Positions 1 through 8,115 of a DNA stretch of 64,000 nucleotides are shown in pieces (position 1 is the first letter of the stretch; each line of letters opens with the position of its first letter). Location: positions 1 through 64,000 of the forward strand of contig NZ_BOMZ01000030.1 of NCBI RefSeq assembly GCF_016862455.1, in the 5' to 3' direction. Source of the stretch: Actinoplanes utahensis. GTDB taxonomy: Bacteria > Actinomycetota > Actinomycetes > Mycobacteriales > Micromonosporaceae. The position numbers and the translations under genes were made by a program. The notes beneath the pieces are model-generated. The model saw only the letters and a program-made list of their open reading frames with translations, was not told the origin of the DNA and ran no database searches.

Positions 1-190
1 CGGCGGAGGCCGTGCTGTCGAGGGCCGCGGGCGGCTCCTCCAGCGTGGTCTCCTCCGCGACCGTCACCGTCGGCCGCGGCCCGGAGCTCCGCCGCAACGC
101 GGCAAGCCCACACCCGGCGCCGGATGCGCCACAGCAGCCGGCAGCCGACCGGGCCTCGGTTTCACAGGCGGCGTTCGGTTCGGTGGTCAC
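1..190 (-). CDS. Partial hypothetical protein, coupled to kynU
   Basis: An open frame on the minus strand begins with GTG at 190-188. This GTG overlaps the kynU stop codon as GTGA, and the frame stays open for 63 codons to the window edge. The visible residues begin [18 protein letters not shown] and continue as an Ala/Gly/Thr/Glu-rich stretch with several cysteines. I recognise no domain. The GTGA overlap is the junction type used by most other co-directional pairs here and suggests a third gene in the kynA-kynU transcription unit. An opposite-strand frame over 3-248 is also open, but it would overlap the kynU 3' end by about 60 nt and has no coupling signal. The product is unknown and the gene call is moderate. 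Confidence 0.45.
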   Translation of the reverse strand, partial: MTTEPNAACETEARSAAGCCGASGAGCGLAALRRSSGPRPTVTVAEETTLEEPPAALDSTASA

Positions 191-1419
191 CGGCGGGCCT
201 TCTCCAGCAGGTCGCGGAGGACGGTCAGACCCTGGCAGACCTCGGTGAAGCTGGTGCTCAGCGGCGCCGGGCCGATGCGCAGCCCGTCCGGGCGGCGGTA
301 GTCCGGGATGACGCCGCTGTCCCAGAGCGGCTCCAGGAACTCCTGGAAACCGTCCCGCCGCAGCGTCACGTGGCCGCCCCGCCGGGCCGCCTCGCGGGGA
401 CCGGCGACCTCGACCCCGTACGGCGCCAGCCACTCGTCCGCGATATCCAGCACCAGGTCGGTGAGCAGCAGCGACTTGGCGCGGACCGCCTCGATGCCGG
501 CGTCGGCGAGCATGTCCAGGTTGGCGTGCAGGGGAACCATCGCCAGGATCGGCGGGGTGCCGCTGAGCAGCGCCCGGATCCCGGCCGCCGGCTCGTAGCC
601 GGGTCCCATCTCGAACGCCGCCCGGTGCCCCATCCAGCCCTGGATCGGCTGCCGCAGCTCGCCCTGCAGCTCGTGCCGCAGGTAGGCGAAGGCGGGCGCG
701 CCCGGCCCGCCGTTGAGGTACTTGTAGGTGCACCCGACGGCGAGGTCGACACCCCACTCGTCCAGGGCGATCGGCACCGAGCCGGCCGAATGGCACAGAT
801 CCCACAGGGTCAGCGCCCCGGCGGCGTGCGCGACCCGGTTGATCCCGGCGACGTCGGCCAGCCAGCCGGAGCGGTACGCGACGTGGCTGAACAGCACCAG
901 CGCGGTGTCGTCGCCGACCACCCCGGCGACCTGCTCGGCGGTGATGCCGGCGGCCGGGTCGGTCTCGATCCACTCCAGGCGCAGGCCGCGTTCGGCGGCG
1001 ACGCCCTCCAGGACGTACCGGTCGGTGGGGAAGTTGTCGGTGTCCAGCACGACGGTGCGGCGGCCGGGCCGGGCGTCGACCGCGGCCCGGGCCAGCTTGT
1101 ACAGCAGCACCGTGGTCGAGTCGCCGATCACCGTCTGGCCGGCGGACGCGCCGAGCGCCACCGCGCCGAGCCGGTCACCGAGGGTGAGCGGCCAGTCCAG
1201 CCAGCTCTCGTCCCAGCCGCGGATCAGCCGGCCGCCCCACTGCTTGCGGATGAACTCGCCGACCAGCTCGGCGGTGGCTTCGAGGGGCCGGCCGAGCGAG
1301 TTGCCGTCGAGGTAGGAGAGCAGTTCGCCGGCGGGCGGGGTGATGAACCGCGACCGGTGCCCGGCGAGCGGATCAGCCGCGTCCAGGGCGGCGGCGCGGT
1401 CGAGCGGGCCGACGGTCAA
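187..1419 (-). CDS. kynU: Kynureninase
   Basis: This is a PLP-dependent hydrolase of the kynurenine pathway, cleaving L-kynurenine to anthranilate and alanine (or 3-hydroxykynurenine to 3-hydroxyanthranilate) in the cytoplasm. The 410-residue product has the aminotransferase class V fold. Lys233 in [12 protein letters not shown] is the expected Schiff-base lysine, and [11 protein letters not shown] carries the cofactor-contacting Asp/His region. The length matches bacterial kynureninases (about 400-420). The frame is open upstream to 1572, but the TTG at 1419-1417 overlaps the kynA stop as TTGA. It immediately precedes the first family-like sequence ([18 protein letters not shown]), so translation is probably coupled to kynA. 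The family call is firm; the TTG start is inferred from the junction. Confidence 0.93.
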   Translation of the reverse strand: MTVGPLDRAAALDAADPLAGHRSRFITPPAGELLSYLDGNSLGRPLEATAELVGEFIRKQWGGRLIRGWDESWLDWPLTLGDRLGAVALGASAGQTVIGDSTTVLLYKLARAAVDARPGRRTVVLDTDNFPTDRYVLEGVAAERGLRLEWIETDPAAGITAEQVAGVVGDDTALVLFSHVAYRSGWLADVAGINRVAHAAGALTLWDLCHSAGSVPIALDEWGVDLAVGCTYKYLNGGPGAPAFAYLRHELQGELRQPIQGWMGHRAAFEMGPGYEPAAGIRALLSGTPPILAMVPLHANLDMLADAGIEAVRAKSLLLTDLVLDIADEWLAPYGVEVAGPREAARRGGHVTLRRDGFQEFLEPLWDSGVIPDYRRPDGLRIGPAPLSTSFTEVCQGLTVLRDLLEKARR

Positions 1420-2267
1420 CGGGGCACTCCGATCTCGGTACGGACGGCGTACAGCTCGGGGAAGAATGTCAGATCGAGAGCGGCCTTCAGGAAGCCCACC
1501 CCGCTGGATCCGCCGGTGCCCCGTTTGAAGCCGATCGTCCGTTCCACCGTCTTGAGGTGCCGGAACCGCCACAGCTGGAAGTTCTCCTCCAGGTCGACGA
1601 GCTCCTCACAGGCCTCGTAGACGTCCCAGTTCTGATCGGCGTTCTCGTAGATGTGCTGGAAGACCGGGACCAGCTCGGGGTGGTACTCGTACGCCTCGGT
1701 GACGTCGCGTCGCAGGATCTCGTCCGGCACCTGGTGGCCGCGCCGGGCCAGGAAGTGCAGGAACTCGTCGTACACGCTGGGTGTGGCGAGCGCGTCGGCG
1801 AGCATCTCCCGCGCTTCCGGCTGGTCGTCGAAGATCTTCAGCATCTCGCGGTGCTTGTTGCCGAGCCGGAACTCGATCGCCCGGTACTGGTACGACTGGA
1901 AACCCGACGAGGTGCCGAGGAACGAGCGGAACTCCGCGTACTCCGACGGGGTGAGGGTCGCCAGCACCGACCACTGCTCGGTCAGGGTGCGCTGGATGTG
2001 CTTGACCCGGGCCAGCCCCTTGAGCGCGGGCCGCAGCTCGTCCTTGGCCAGGTGCTGCTGGACCGCACGCAACTCGTGCACGATCAGTTTCAGCCACAGC
2101 TCGGACGTCTGATGCTGCACGATGAACAACAGCTCGTCGTGGTGCTCCGGCACGCTGACCGGATGCTGAGCTCCGAGGATCTGCTCCAGGTGCAGGTACT
2201 CACCGTACGAGAGATTGACCTTGAAGTCCCTGACGATGCCGTCCTCGAGCGGCCGCTGTGCCGACAT
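1416..2267 (-). CDS. kynA: Tryptophan 2,3-dioxygenase
   Basis: This heme enzyme opens the indole ring of L-tryptophan to N-formylkynurenine, the first and committing step of tryptophan breakdown. The 283-residue product has the family signatures [20 protein letters not shown] near the N terminus (distal pocket and substrate carboxylate contacts) and [15 protein letters not shown] followed by [13 protein letters not shown] near the C terminus (proximal heme-ligand region and flexible lid). The length equals typical bacterial TDO. An AGGAGGTGG Shine-Dalgarno lies a few nucleotides ahead of the ATG at 2267. Its stop overlaps the kynU start. No kynurenine formamidase (kynB) is seen nearby, so that step must be encoded elsewhere. 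Confidence 0.95.
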   Translation of the reverse strand: MSAQRPLEDGIVRDFKVNLSYGEYLHLEQILGAQHPVSVPEHHDELLFIVQHQTSELWLKLIVHELRAVQQHLAKDELRPALKGLARVKHIQRTLTEQWSVLATLTPSEYAEFRSFLGTSSGFQSYQYRAIEFRLGNKHREMLKIFDDQPEAREMLADALATPSVYDEFLHFLARRGHQVPDEILRRDVTEAYEYHPELVPVFQHIYENADQNWDVYEACEELVDLEENFQLWRFRHLKTVERTIGFKRGTGGSSGVGFLKAALDLTFFPELYAVRTEIGVPR

Positions 2268-2294
2268 GACGATCCACCTCCTGCCTCAAGGAGA

Positions 2295-2693
2295 TCACAG
2301 CGGCCCCCAGTAGACCCATCGGCCGTCGTGCCGGACGAACCGGCTCCGCTCCGCCATCACACCGGGCTGACCGCCATCGATGTAGTGTGCCCGGAACTCG
2401 ACGGTCCCCTCCGCGTCGAAGACGCCACCGCCGCCGTGGTCCAGCACCTCCAGGCGCGTCCAGCGCAGCCCGGGGTCGGGCGCCACGGCCCGCGGCCGCG
2501 TCTCCGGATGCCAGGTCCGGAGCACATACTCCCTGTTGTCCAGCGCGTAGGCGCTGAAACGCGAACGCATCAGGGATTCCGGATCGGCTGCGGCCGCGCC
2601 CTGGTGCAGGCTTCCACAACATTGCTGGTACGGGCCACGACCGCACGGGCACACCGCAGCGGCGGGCCGGGGCCGGGGAGATCTACGAGCCAT
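2295..2693 (-). CDS. YchJ family protein with SEC-C zinc-binding motif
   Basis: A 132-residue protein of the UPF0225/YchJ family. The N-terminal CPCGRGPYQQCC is a SEC-C type metal-binding motif, and the rest (SLMRSRFSAYALDNREYVLRTW, then the FRAHYIDG core) matches the NTF2-like YchJ fold. The biochemical role of the family is not established. The frame is open to 2729, but the ATG at 2693 places the SEC-C motif at the usual distance from the start. It ends 27 nt ahead of kynA on the same strand and may be co-transcribed, although nothing ties it functionally to tryptophan catabolism. Confidence 0.85.
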   Translation of the reverse strand: MARRSPRPRPAAAVCPCGRGPYQQCCGSLHQGAAAADPESLMRSRFSAYALDNREYVLRTWHPETRPRAVAPDPGLRWTRLEVLDHGGGGVFDAEGTVEFRAHYIDGGQPGVMAERSRFVRHDGRWVYWGPL

Positions 2694-2787
2694 GCCCGCC
2701 AGTCTCCCGCACCACCTCCGGCCGCCCACGAGTCGCCCGCGATCCCCCGCAGCCCGCGAGCCGCCCGCGGTCCGCGGCCGTCGCCGA

Positions 2788-3318
2788 TCAGCCGGCCTGT
2801 TGCTCGACCACGATTCCGCTGATCACTTTCTGACAGCGGTCGAGTTCCTCGATCAGTCCCTGCATCTCTTCGATGGCGGAGACCGCGTTCTGGGTGTCCG
2901 CCCGGATCCCACCGACCTGGGTCCCGATCTCGCTGGTCGCCGTGGCCGTCTCGTTGGCCAGGTCCTTGACCTCGCTGGCCACCACCGCGAAGCCCCGGCC
3001 CGCCTCACCGGCCCGGGCCGCCTCGATCGTCGCGTTCAGCGCGAGCAGGTTGGTCTGCTTGGCGATGGTCGCGATCAGCTGCACGACTTTGCCGATCTCG
3101 GTGCTGCTCGCCTCGAGCCGCTGGATCACCTGCACGGCCGTCTCGGCCGCCCGCACCGCCGCGTCGGTGGCCGCGGCCATGTCGTTGCTGACGTTCGCCA
3201 GCCGGTGCACGGAGTCGCGCTGCCGGTCCTGCGCCGACCAGTCCTGCTGGCCCCCACCGGCCGACCAGTCCTGCTGGCCCCCGGCCGACCAGCCGTCGCT
3301 CTGATCCCAGTCGGACAT
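2788..3318 (-). CDS. Minimal soluble methyl-accepting chemotaxis signalling protein
   Basis: A 176-residue protein made almost entirely of the MCP cytoplasmic signalling hairpin. The conserved tip reads [27 protein letters not shown] in two adjoining stretches, followed by [17 protein letters not shown]. No transmembrane segment, HAMP or sensor domain is present. The N terminus instead carries short repeats ([19 protein letters not shown]) ahead of the coiled coil. The C terminus ([21 protein letters not shown]) stops soon after the tip, so only a fraction of a normal 500-residue MCP is present. A GAGAGGGG element lies about 13 nt ahead of the ATG at 3318; an alternative ATG at 3357 cannot be excluded. 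No che genes lie in the window. It may act as a soluble cluster component, but its role is unknown. Confidence 0.75.
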   Translation of the reverse strand: MSDWDQSDGWSAGGQQDWSAGGGQQDWSAQDRQRDSVHRLANVSNDMAAATDAAVRAAETAVQVIQRLEASSTEIGKVVQLIATIAKQTNLLALNATIEAARAGEAGRGFAVVASEVKDLANETATATSEIGTQVGGIRADTQNAVSAIEEMQGLIEELDRCQKVISGIVVEQQAG

Positions 3319-3413
3319 GGTGATAGCGGCCCCTCTCTGCCCGTCGCCACACAACATCCCATCTCTCCCACCGGCCGCGCGGCGTTTTCCCCGATCCGGT
3401 CACCCCCACCCGG

Positions 3414-3467
3414 CCGGCTCTCACCGCTGTCTCACCGCGCCCGAGACAGCCCTCAGAACCAGCCCGG
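3414..3467. repeat. Intergenic palindrome family, copy A
   Basis: An imperfect inverted repeat with inner arms GCTGTCTC (3426-3433) and GAGACAGC (3443-3450). The outer ends are CCGGCT and AGCCCGG. It is the first of three tandem copies in the divergent region between the chemotaxis-like gene and the LacI gene. Related copies lie at 3487-3538, 3558-3614, 17251-17304 and 27311-27367. Confidence 0.7.
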
Positions 3468-3486
3468 CCTGACCCCGACCAACCAA

Positions 3487-3538
3487 CCGGCTGGCCCTCA
3501 CCGCTGTCTCGGCGCGGTCGAGACGACAGTCAGAACCA
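3487..3538. repeat. Intergenic palindrome family, copy B
   Basis: The same design as copy A: CCGGCTGG, then CTGTCTC (3504-3510), then GAGAC (3520-3524), then ACAGTCAGAACCA. The inner stem is weaker than in copies A and C, so it is probably a degenerating copy. Confidence 0.6.
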
Positions 3539-3557
3539 TCGGCGTAAGCCCGGCCAC

Positions 3558-3614
3558 CCGGCTGGCCGGCAATGCTGTCTCAGCCGCGCTGAGACAGCAG
3601 TGAGAACCGACTGG
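3558..3614. repeat. Intergenic palindrome family, copy C
   Basis: Inner arms GCTGTCTCA (3574-3582) and TGAGACAGC (3590-3598) pair perfectly across a 7-nt loop. The outer ends CCGGCTGG and ACTGG keep the family pattern. It ends about 60 nt upstream of the LacI promoter. Confidence 0.7.
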
Positions 3615-3628
3615 ATGGCCGCAAGATG

Positions 3629-3687
3629 CTGCAAGTGAGAGCAAGAAACGATTCGTTTTTTGCATGGGACTGACGTAGTATTGCGAA
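3629..3687 (+). promoter_or_regulatory. Promoter of the LacI gene with TTGCA-type sites
   Basis: A -10 hexamer TAGTAT at 3676-3681 puts the expected transcription start at about 3688, the GTG start codon itself, so the mRNA is probably leaderless. No Shine-Dalgarno is present. CTGCAAG (3629-3635) and TTGCAT (3660-3665) resemble the TTGCAR repeats known as operators of MalR/Reg1-type regulators in Streptomyces, which points to autoregulation. The -35 is weak. Confidence 0.55.
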
Positions 3688-4692
3688 GTGACGAAACGAC
3701 TAGCCGAGGTGGCGAAGAAGGCCGGCGTCAGCGAGGCGACGGTCAGCCGGGTGCTCAACGGGCGCACCGGCGTCTCCCAGGCCACCCGCACGTCGGTGCT
3801 GACCGCGCTGGACGTGCTGGGTTACGAGCGGCCCACCAAGTTGCGCGGCGAGCGGGCCCGGCTCGTCGGCCTGGTCCTGCCCGAGCTGCAGAACCCGATC
3901 TTTCCCGCTCTCGCCGAGGTGGTGACCGGCTCGCTGGCTCAGCGCGGGTTCACCCCGGCGCTGTGCGCCCGCACGATCGGTGGCGTCCCCGAGTCGGATT
4001 ATGTGGAGATGCTGCTGGACCACCAGGTGTCCGGGGTGATCTTCGCGGGCGGGTCCTATGCGCTGGCCGACGCCTCGCACGAGCACTATCTGCGGCTGGT
4101 CGAGCGCGGCCTGCCGGTGGTGCTGGTCAACGCGGGTGTCGACGAGCTGGGGTTTCCGCGGGTGTCCACCGACGACGCGGTCGCCGTCGAGCAGGCGTAC
4201 GGGCATCTCCGCTCCCTCGGTCACGAGCGGATCGGCATGGTGCTCGGCCCGGCGGGGCACATCCCGTCCCGCCGCAAGCTGAACGCGATGCTCTCGGTGG
4301 CCGGCTCGGCGACGGAGGCGGAGGCTCTGGTGGAGCGGTCCAGCTTCTCCATGGAGGGCGCCCGGGTGGCGGCGACCAAGCTGGTCGAGCGCGGCGTGAC
4401 CGGCATCGTCTGCGCCAGCGACGTCCTCGCGCTGGGCGCGATCCGGGCGGCTCGGCGGCTGGGCCGGGCGGTGCCGGGTGACGTGTCGGTGGTCGGGTTC
4501 GACGATTCGGCGTTCATGACCTGCACGGATCCGCCGTTGACGACGGTGCGGCAGCCGATCGAGACGATGGGCCAGGCGGCGGTGGACCTGCTGGTGAGCC
4601 AGATCGACGAGGGCCGCGAGTTCTCCGACGAGCTGCTCTTCGAGCCGGAGCTGGTGGTCCGCGGGTCCACGGGGCCGGCACGGAAGGACTGA
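3688..4692 (+). CDS. LacI family transcriptional regulator of the alpha-glucan locus
   Basis: A 334-residue repressor-type regulator. The N-terminal helix-turn-helix (residues 3-23, LAEVAKKAGVSEATVSRVLNG) and hinge are followed by a periplasmic-binding-protein-like effector domain (from about residue 58, ARLVGLVLPELQNPIFPALAE, through VVGFDDSAF and TTVRQPIETMGQAAVDLL). The product is full length for the family. Translation starts at GTG 3688, directly at the predicted transcription start. It is followed by a strong terminator, then by the importer and glycosidase genes on the same strand. It most resembles MalR/Reg1 regulators of maltose-type uptake. The effector is inferred to be a malto- or nigero-oligosaccharide and is not shown by sequence. 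Confidence 0.9.
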   Translation: MTKRLAEVAKKAGVSEATVSRVLNGRTGVSQATRTSVLTALDVLGYERPTKLRGERARLVGLVLPELQNPIFPALAEVVTGSLAQRGFTPALCARTIGGVPESDYVEMLLDHQVSGVIFAGGSYALADASHEHYLRLVERGLPVVLVNAGVDELGFPRVSTDDAVAVEQAYGHLRSLGHERIGMVLGPAGHIPSRRKLNAMLSVAGSATEAEALVERSSFSMEGARVAATKLVERGVTGIVCASDVLALGAIRAARRLGRAVPGDVSVVGFDDSAFMTCTDPPLTTVRQPIETMGQAAVDLLVSQIDEGREFSDELLFEPELVVRGSTGPARKD

Positions 4693-4709
4693 TCCACGGT
4701 ACGGCCCAC

Positions 4710-4737
4710 AGGCCGCCGACCACGTGGTCGGCGGCCT
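4710..4737 (+). terminator. Rho-independent terminator after the LacI gene
   Basis: A perfect 14-bp inverted repeat (AGGCCGCCGACCAC at 4710-4723 with its complement at 4724-4737) is followed by TTCTCG. It separates the regulator from the importer operon, so the importer needs its own promoter. Confidence 0.85.
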
Positions 4738-4780
4738 TTCTCGTACCCGCAATCGGTCCTGCCGTGCACTGGTCGCGTTT

Positions 4781-4830
4781 TTGCAATGGAAAATCGAAAC
4801 CTTGCGGACACATGCTCGCCTCGTTACAGT
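4781..4830 (+). promoter_or_regulatory. Promoter/operator of the sugar ABC importer operon
   Basis: A near-consensus promoter: -35 TTGCGG (4802-4807), 17-bp spacer, -10 TACAGT (4825-4830). Two TTGC sites, TTGCAA at 4781-4786 and CTTGCGG at 4801-4807, overlap or flank the -35, as expected for repression by the neighbouring LacI protein. Transcription would start near 4837, about 90 nt ahead of the first gene. Confidence 0.7.
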
Positions 4831-4926
4831 GACGCCACTCACTACGAGCGAGAAACACCCGTGGTGACCACAACGCGAATCAGCGATGGCCATGGATAGA
4901 ACACCCGTTCCCGAAGGGATGGACAG

Positions 4927-6306
4927 ATGTCCGTACCGCAGTACCGGAAGGTCGCGGCGCTGGCGCTCGTGGCCGGCCTGGGACTCAGCCTGACGGCATG
5001 CTCCACCAAGAGCGACGACGGCGGGACCGACGCCGCCGGCAAGGTCACCATCACGGTCGACTGCCAGCCGGTCGCCGCGCAGAAGGAGCTTCTGGACAAC
5101 TGGAACGCGGATGTCGCCGAGTTCCAGAAGCAGAACCCCGACATCGTGATCAAGAGCATCAGCGTCGGCCAGCAGTGCAACAACCCGCCGGACTTCACCG
5201 CCCGGCTGGCCGGGGGCACCACCACCGACGTGTTCTACGGCTACATGACCGACCTCCAGCAGGTGCTGGACTCCGGTCAGGCGATGGACATCACCTCGTA
5301 CGTCAGCAAGGACACCGTCGCCACCTGGGACAGCGTCGATCCGGCGCTGAAGGAGGTCTTCACCGACGGCGGCAAGCTCTACGGCGTACCGGTGAAGAAC
5401 TACTCGATGGGCCTGGTCTACAACAAGACGCTCTTCCGGAAGGCCGGCCTGGACGTCGACAACCCGCCGAAGACGTGGCCCGAGGTCCGGGCGGCGGCCA
5501 AGAAGATCAGCGCCACCGACAAGAGCGTGGCCGGGTACGCGGAGTACAGCGCCGGCAACACCGGCGGCTGGCACTTCACCTCGCTGCTCTACTCACAGGG
5601 CGGCCGGGTGCTGTCCGAGGACGGCAAGAAGGCCGCGTTCAACACCGCCGAGGGCAAGCAGGTCCTGCAGAACCTCAAGGACATGCGGTACGGCGACGAC
5701 AGCATGGGCAGCCGCCAGCTGCTGCAGTGGGGCGACCTGCTGACCAACGCCGCCGCCGGCAAGGTCGGCATGTTCATCGGCGCGCCGGACACCACCCAGG
5801 CGATCGTCAGCCAGTTCAAGGGCAGGTTCGAGGACTGGGCGGTCGCTCCGCTGCCGGGTCAGACCGACCTGGCCAAGACCACGCTCGGCGGCGGCGAGGG
5901 CTACTTCTTCAAGAAGGACCTTACCAAGGAGCAGGTGGAGGCCGGTCTGAAGTGGATCGCCTACCAGAAGCTCACGCCGGGCAAGGGCCAGTTCGACTAC
6001 GTCCGGGCCAAGCCGCAGAACTACCCGGTCGGCCTGCCCCAGCCGCTGCTGTTCGCCCCGGGCAGCGAGGCGCAGAAGCAGGAGGTCGAGCTGCGCAAGG
6101 CCAATGCGAACGTGCCGATCGAGAACTTCCAGCTGTTCGAGGACAAGCAGTTGCCGATCGTCGGCGAGCCGCGCGACGCCCAGGCGATCTACGCGATCCT
6201 CGACTCGGCGATGTCCGGGGTGCTGACCGACCCGAACGCGAACATCGACACGCTCCTCAAGACCGCCGAGGAGAAGGTCGATCAGCTGCTGGCGGCCGGT
6301 AGCTGA
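4927..6306 (+). CDS. Sugar ABC transporter substrate-binding lipoprotein
   Basis: A 459-residue extracytoplasmic solute-binding protein (family 1, maltose-binding-like). The N terminus is a lipoprotein signal (residues 1-25) with lipobox LTAC and Cys25 as the lipidated residue. The mature part has the MalE-like two-lobe pattern, including NPDIVIKSISVG, VPVKNYSMGLVYNKTLFRKAGLD and GGGEGYFF. It captures an oligosaccharide at the cell surface for the two permeases that follow. The likely substrate, from context, is an alpha-glucan oligosaccharide released by the GH87 enzyme downstream. No ATPase gene lies in the operon. As is usual for this importer class in actinomycetes, a shared MsiK-type ATPase encoded elsewhere is probably used. 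Confidence 0.93.
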   Translation: MSVPQYRKVAALALVAGLGLSLTACSTKSDDGGTDAAGKVTITVDCQPVAAQKELLDNWNADVAEFQKQNPDIVIKSISVGQQCNNPPDFTARLAGGTTTDVFYGYMTDLQQVLDSGQAMDITSYVSKDTVATWDSVDPALKEVFTDGGKLYGVPVKNYSMGLVYNKTLFRKAGLDVDNPPKTWPEVRAAAKKISATDKSVAGYAEYSAGNTGGWHFTSLLYSQGGRVLSEDGKKAAFNTAEGKQVLQNLKDMRYGDDSMGSRQLLQWGDLLTNAAAGKVGMFIGAPDTTQAIVSQFKGRFEDWAVAPLPGQTDLAKTTLGGGEGYFFKKDLTKEQVEAGLKWIAYQKLTPGKGQFDYVRAKPQNYPVGLPQPLLFAPGSEAQKQEVELRKANANVPIENFQLFEDKQLPIVGEPRDAQAIYAILDSAMSGVLTDPNANIDTLLKTAEEKVDQLLAAGS

Positions 6307-6308
6307 GC

Positions 6309-7241
6309 ATGGCCCTCCTCACCGCCCCCGCCCCGGCGCCGGTCGCCGAGGCGGGGGTCCTCAAGAAGCGCCGCAAGCTGCACGACGACCTGACCGGGCA
6401 CGGGTTCCTGATCGGGGCGGTGATCTGTTTCGCCGTCTTCATGTGGTACCCGATGATCCGCGGGCTGGTGATGAGCTTCCAGCGCACCCGCCGTGGTGTC
6501 ACCACCTGGGTGGGCTGGGACAACTACGTCCGGATCATCGACGACCCGAGCTTCTGGATCGCCTGGCGGAACACCTTCACCTTCACCGGGCTGGCCCTGG
6601 TCCTCGGGTTCGCGCTGCCGTTCGTCGTGGCGATCGTGCTCAACGAGTTCCGGCACGCGAAGGGTTACCTGCGGATCCTGGTCTACCTGCCGGTCATGCT
6701 GCCGCCCGCGTCGGCGCTCTACCTGTTCAAGTTCTACGCTTACGACCCGAGTGAGGCGGGCCTGTTCAACGCGCTGCTGACGGCGGTGGGCCTGCCGACG
6801 TCGGAGTGGATGCAGTCGCCGGCGATGACGATGCCGGCCATGGTGATCGCCTCGACCTGGATGAACATGGGCGGCGCGGTGCTGATCTACCTGGCCGCGC
6901 TGCAGAACATCCCGGGCGAGCTGTACGAGGCCGCCGAACTGGACGGCGCCGGCATCCTCAAGCGGATCTGGCACGTCACCGTCCCGCAGACCCGGCTGAT
7001 CCTGGCCCTGCTCGCGATGATGCAGATCGTCGCGACCATGCAGTTGTTCATCGAGCCGCTGATCCTGGCCAACGGGGCCGGCACGCAGGACTCGGCCACC
7101 TCGGTCGCGTACCTCATCTACCAGCACGGCTTCTTCCAGAACGACCTGAACGGCGCCGCCGCCCTCGGCGTGATCATGCTGGTCGTGCTGGCCGCCTTCT
7201 CCGCGATCTATCTGCGGCTGAGCACCCGGGGGGACTCATGA
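6309..7241 (+). CDS. Sugar ABC transporter permease (MalF type)
   Basis: A 310-residue membrane protein with about six transmembrane segments and the binding-protein-dependent transport signature EAAELDGAGILKRIWHVTVP (residues about 211-230), the loop that docks with the ATPase. The start lies 2 nt after the substrate-binding protein stop. Its own stop overlaps the next permease start as ATGA, so the two subunits are translationally coupled. It forms the importer pore together with the MalG-type partner. Confidence 0.92.
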   Translation: MALLTAPAPAPVAEAGVLKKRRKLHDDLTGHGFLIGAVICFAVFMWYPMIRGLVMSFQRTRRGVTTWVGWDNYVRIIDDPSFWIAWRNTFTFTGLALVLGFALPFVVAIVLNEFRHAKGYLRILVYLPVMLPPASALYLFKFYAYDPSEAGLFNALLTAVGLPTSEWMQSPAMTMPAMVIASTWMNMGGAVLIYLAALQNIPGELYEAAELDGAGILKRIWHVTVPQTRLILALLAMMQIVATMQLFIEPLILANGAGTQDSATSVAYLIYQHGFFQNDLNGAAALGVIMLVVLAAFSAIYLRLSTRGDS

Positions 7242-8104
7242 GCCGGACCCTCGTCTCGTCCACCCAGCTCCGGCGGGGCCGCGTCCTCTACTGGGGCCTG
7301 CTGACCCTGGTCGTGGTGGTGTTCACCCTGGTCTTCCTCGGGCCGCTGTACTGGATGGTGACCGGGGCGCTGAAGTCCGGCCAGGAGATCGCGCAGACCC
7401 CGCCGACGCTGTTCCCGAAGGATCCGCAGTTCGGCAACTACGCCGACGCGTGGAACCAGCTGGACCTGGCGAAGCTGCTGTTCAACACGGTGTACTACGC
7501 GGCCGGCGCGGTGCTGTTCCAGCTGGTGCTGGACACCTCCGCGGCGTACGCGCTGTCGAAGCTGCGCCCGGCCTTCGGCAACGCGATCCTCGGCGCGATG
7601 CTGGCGACCCTGCTGATCCCGGCGATGGTGCTGATCGTCCCGCAGTACCAGACGGTGATCGACCTGCCGGTGCTGAACCTCAGCCTGATCGACTCGCCGT
7701 TCGCGATCTGGCTGCCGATGGTCGCCAACGCCTTCAACATCTTCCTGCTCAAGCGGTTCTTCGACTCGATCCCGGACGAGATCATGGCGGCCGCGTTCGT
7801 GGACGGGGCGTCACCGCTGCGGACCCTCTGGTCGATCATCCTGCCGATGTCGCGGCCGATCCTCGGCGTGGTGTCGATCTTCGCGGTGACCGCGGTGTGG
7901 AAGGACTTCCTCTGGCCGCTGCTGGTCATGCCGCATCCGGAGACCCGCACGATCAGCGTCGGCATCTACGCGTTCGCGGCGGGCACGCCGCAGAACGTGG
8001 TGGTCGCGGCCTCGGTGATCGCCGCACTCCCGACCGTGATCATCTTCCTGATCTTCCAGCGCAACATCATGTCCGGCCTGACCACAGGCAGCCTCAAGGG
8101 ATGA
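7238..8104 (+). CDS. Sugar ABC transporter permease (MalG type)
   Basis: A 288-residue second permease subunit. It has an N-terminal transmembrane segment (LLTLVVVVFTLVFLGPLYWM), the MalG-like GALKSGQEI periplasmic segment and an EAA-type loop (AAAFVDGASPLRTLWSIILP). The open frame runs upstream to 6806, but the ATG at 7238 overlaps the preceding stop as ATGA and begins the family-like sequence MSRTLVSS. Its stop overlaps a possible ATG (8101) of the following glucosidase gene. It is part of one operon from 4927 to at least 9657. Confidence 0.92.
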   Translation: MSRTLVSSTQLRRGRVLYWGLLTLVVVVFTLVFLGPLYWMVTGALKSGQEIAQTPPTLFPKDPQFGNYADAWNQLDLAKLLFNTVYYAAGAVLFQLVLDTSAAYALSKLRPAFGNAILGAMLATLLIPAMVLIVPQYQTVIDLPVLNLSLIDSPFAIWLPMVANAFNIFLLKRFFDSIPDEIMAAAFVDGASPLRTLWSIILPMSRPILGVVSIFAVTAVWKDFLWPLLVMPHPETRTISVGIYAFAAGTPQNVVVAASVIAALPTVIIFLIFQRNIMSGLTTGSLKG

Positions 8105-8115
8105 AAGAGGTACCA

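Noticed and set aside
12-248. 78-codon open frame on the plus strand
   Set aside because: It overlaps the end of kynU and lacks a ribosome site. The minus-strand frame with the GTGA junction is the better candidate.
3700-5574. 624-codon open frame on the minus strand across the LacI gene, terminator and importer promoter
   Set aside because: It spans a strong terminator and promoter and has no domain match. The plus-strand genes explain the region.
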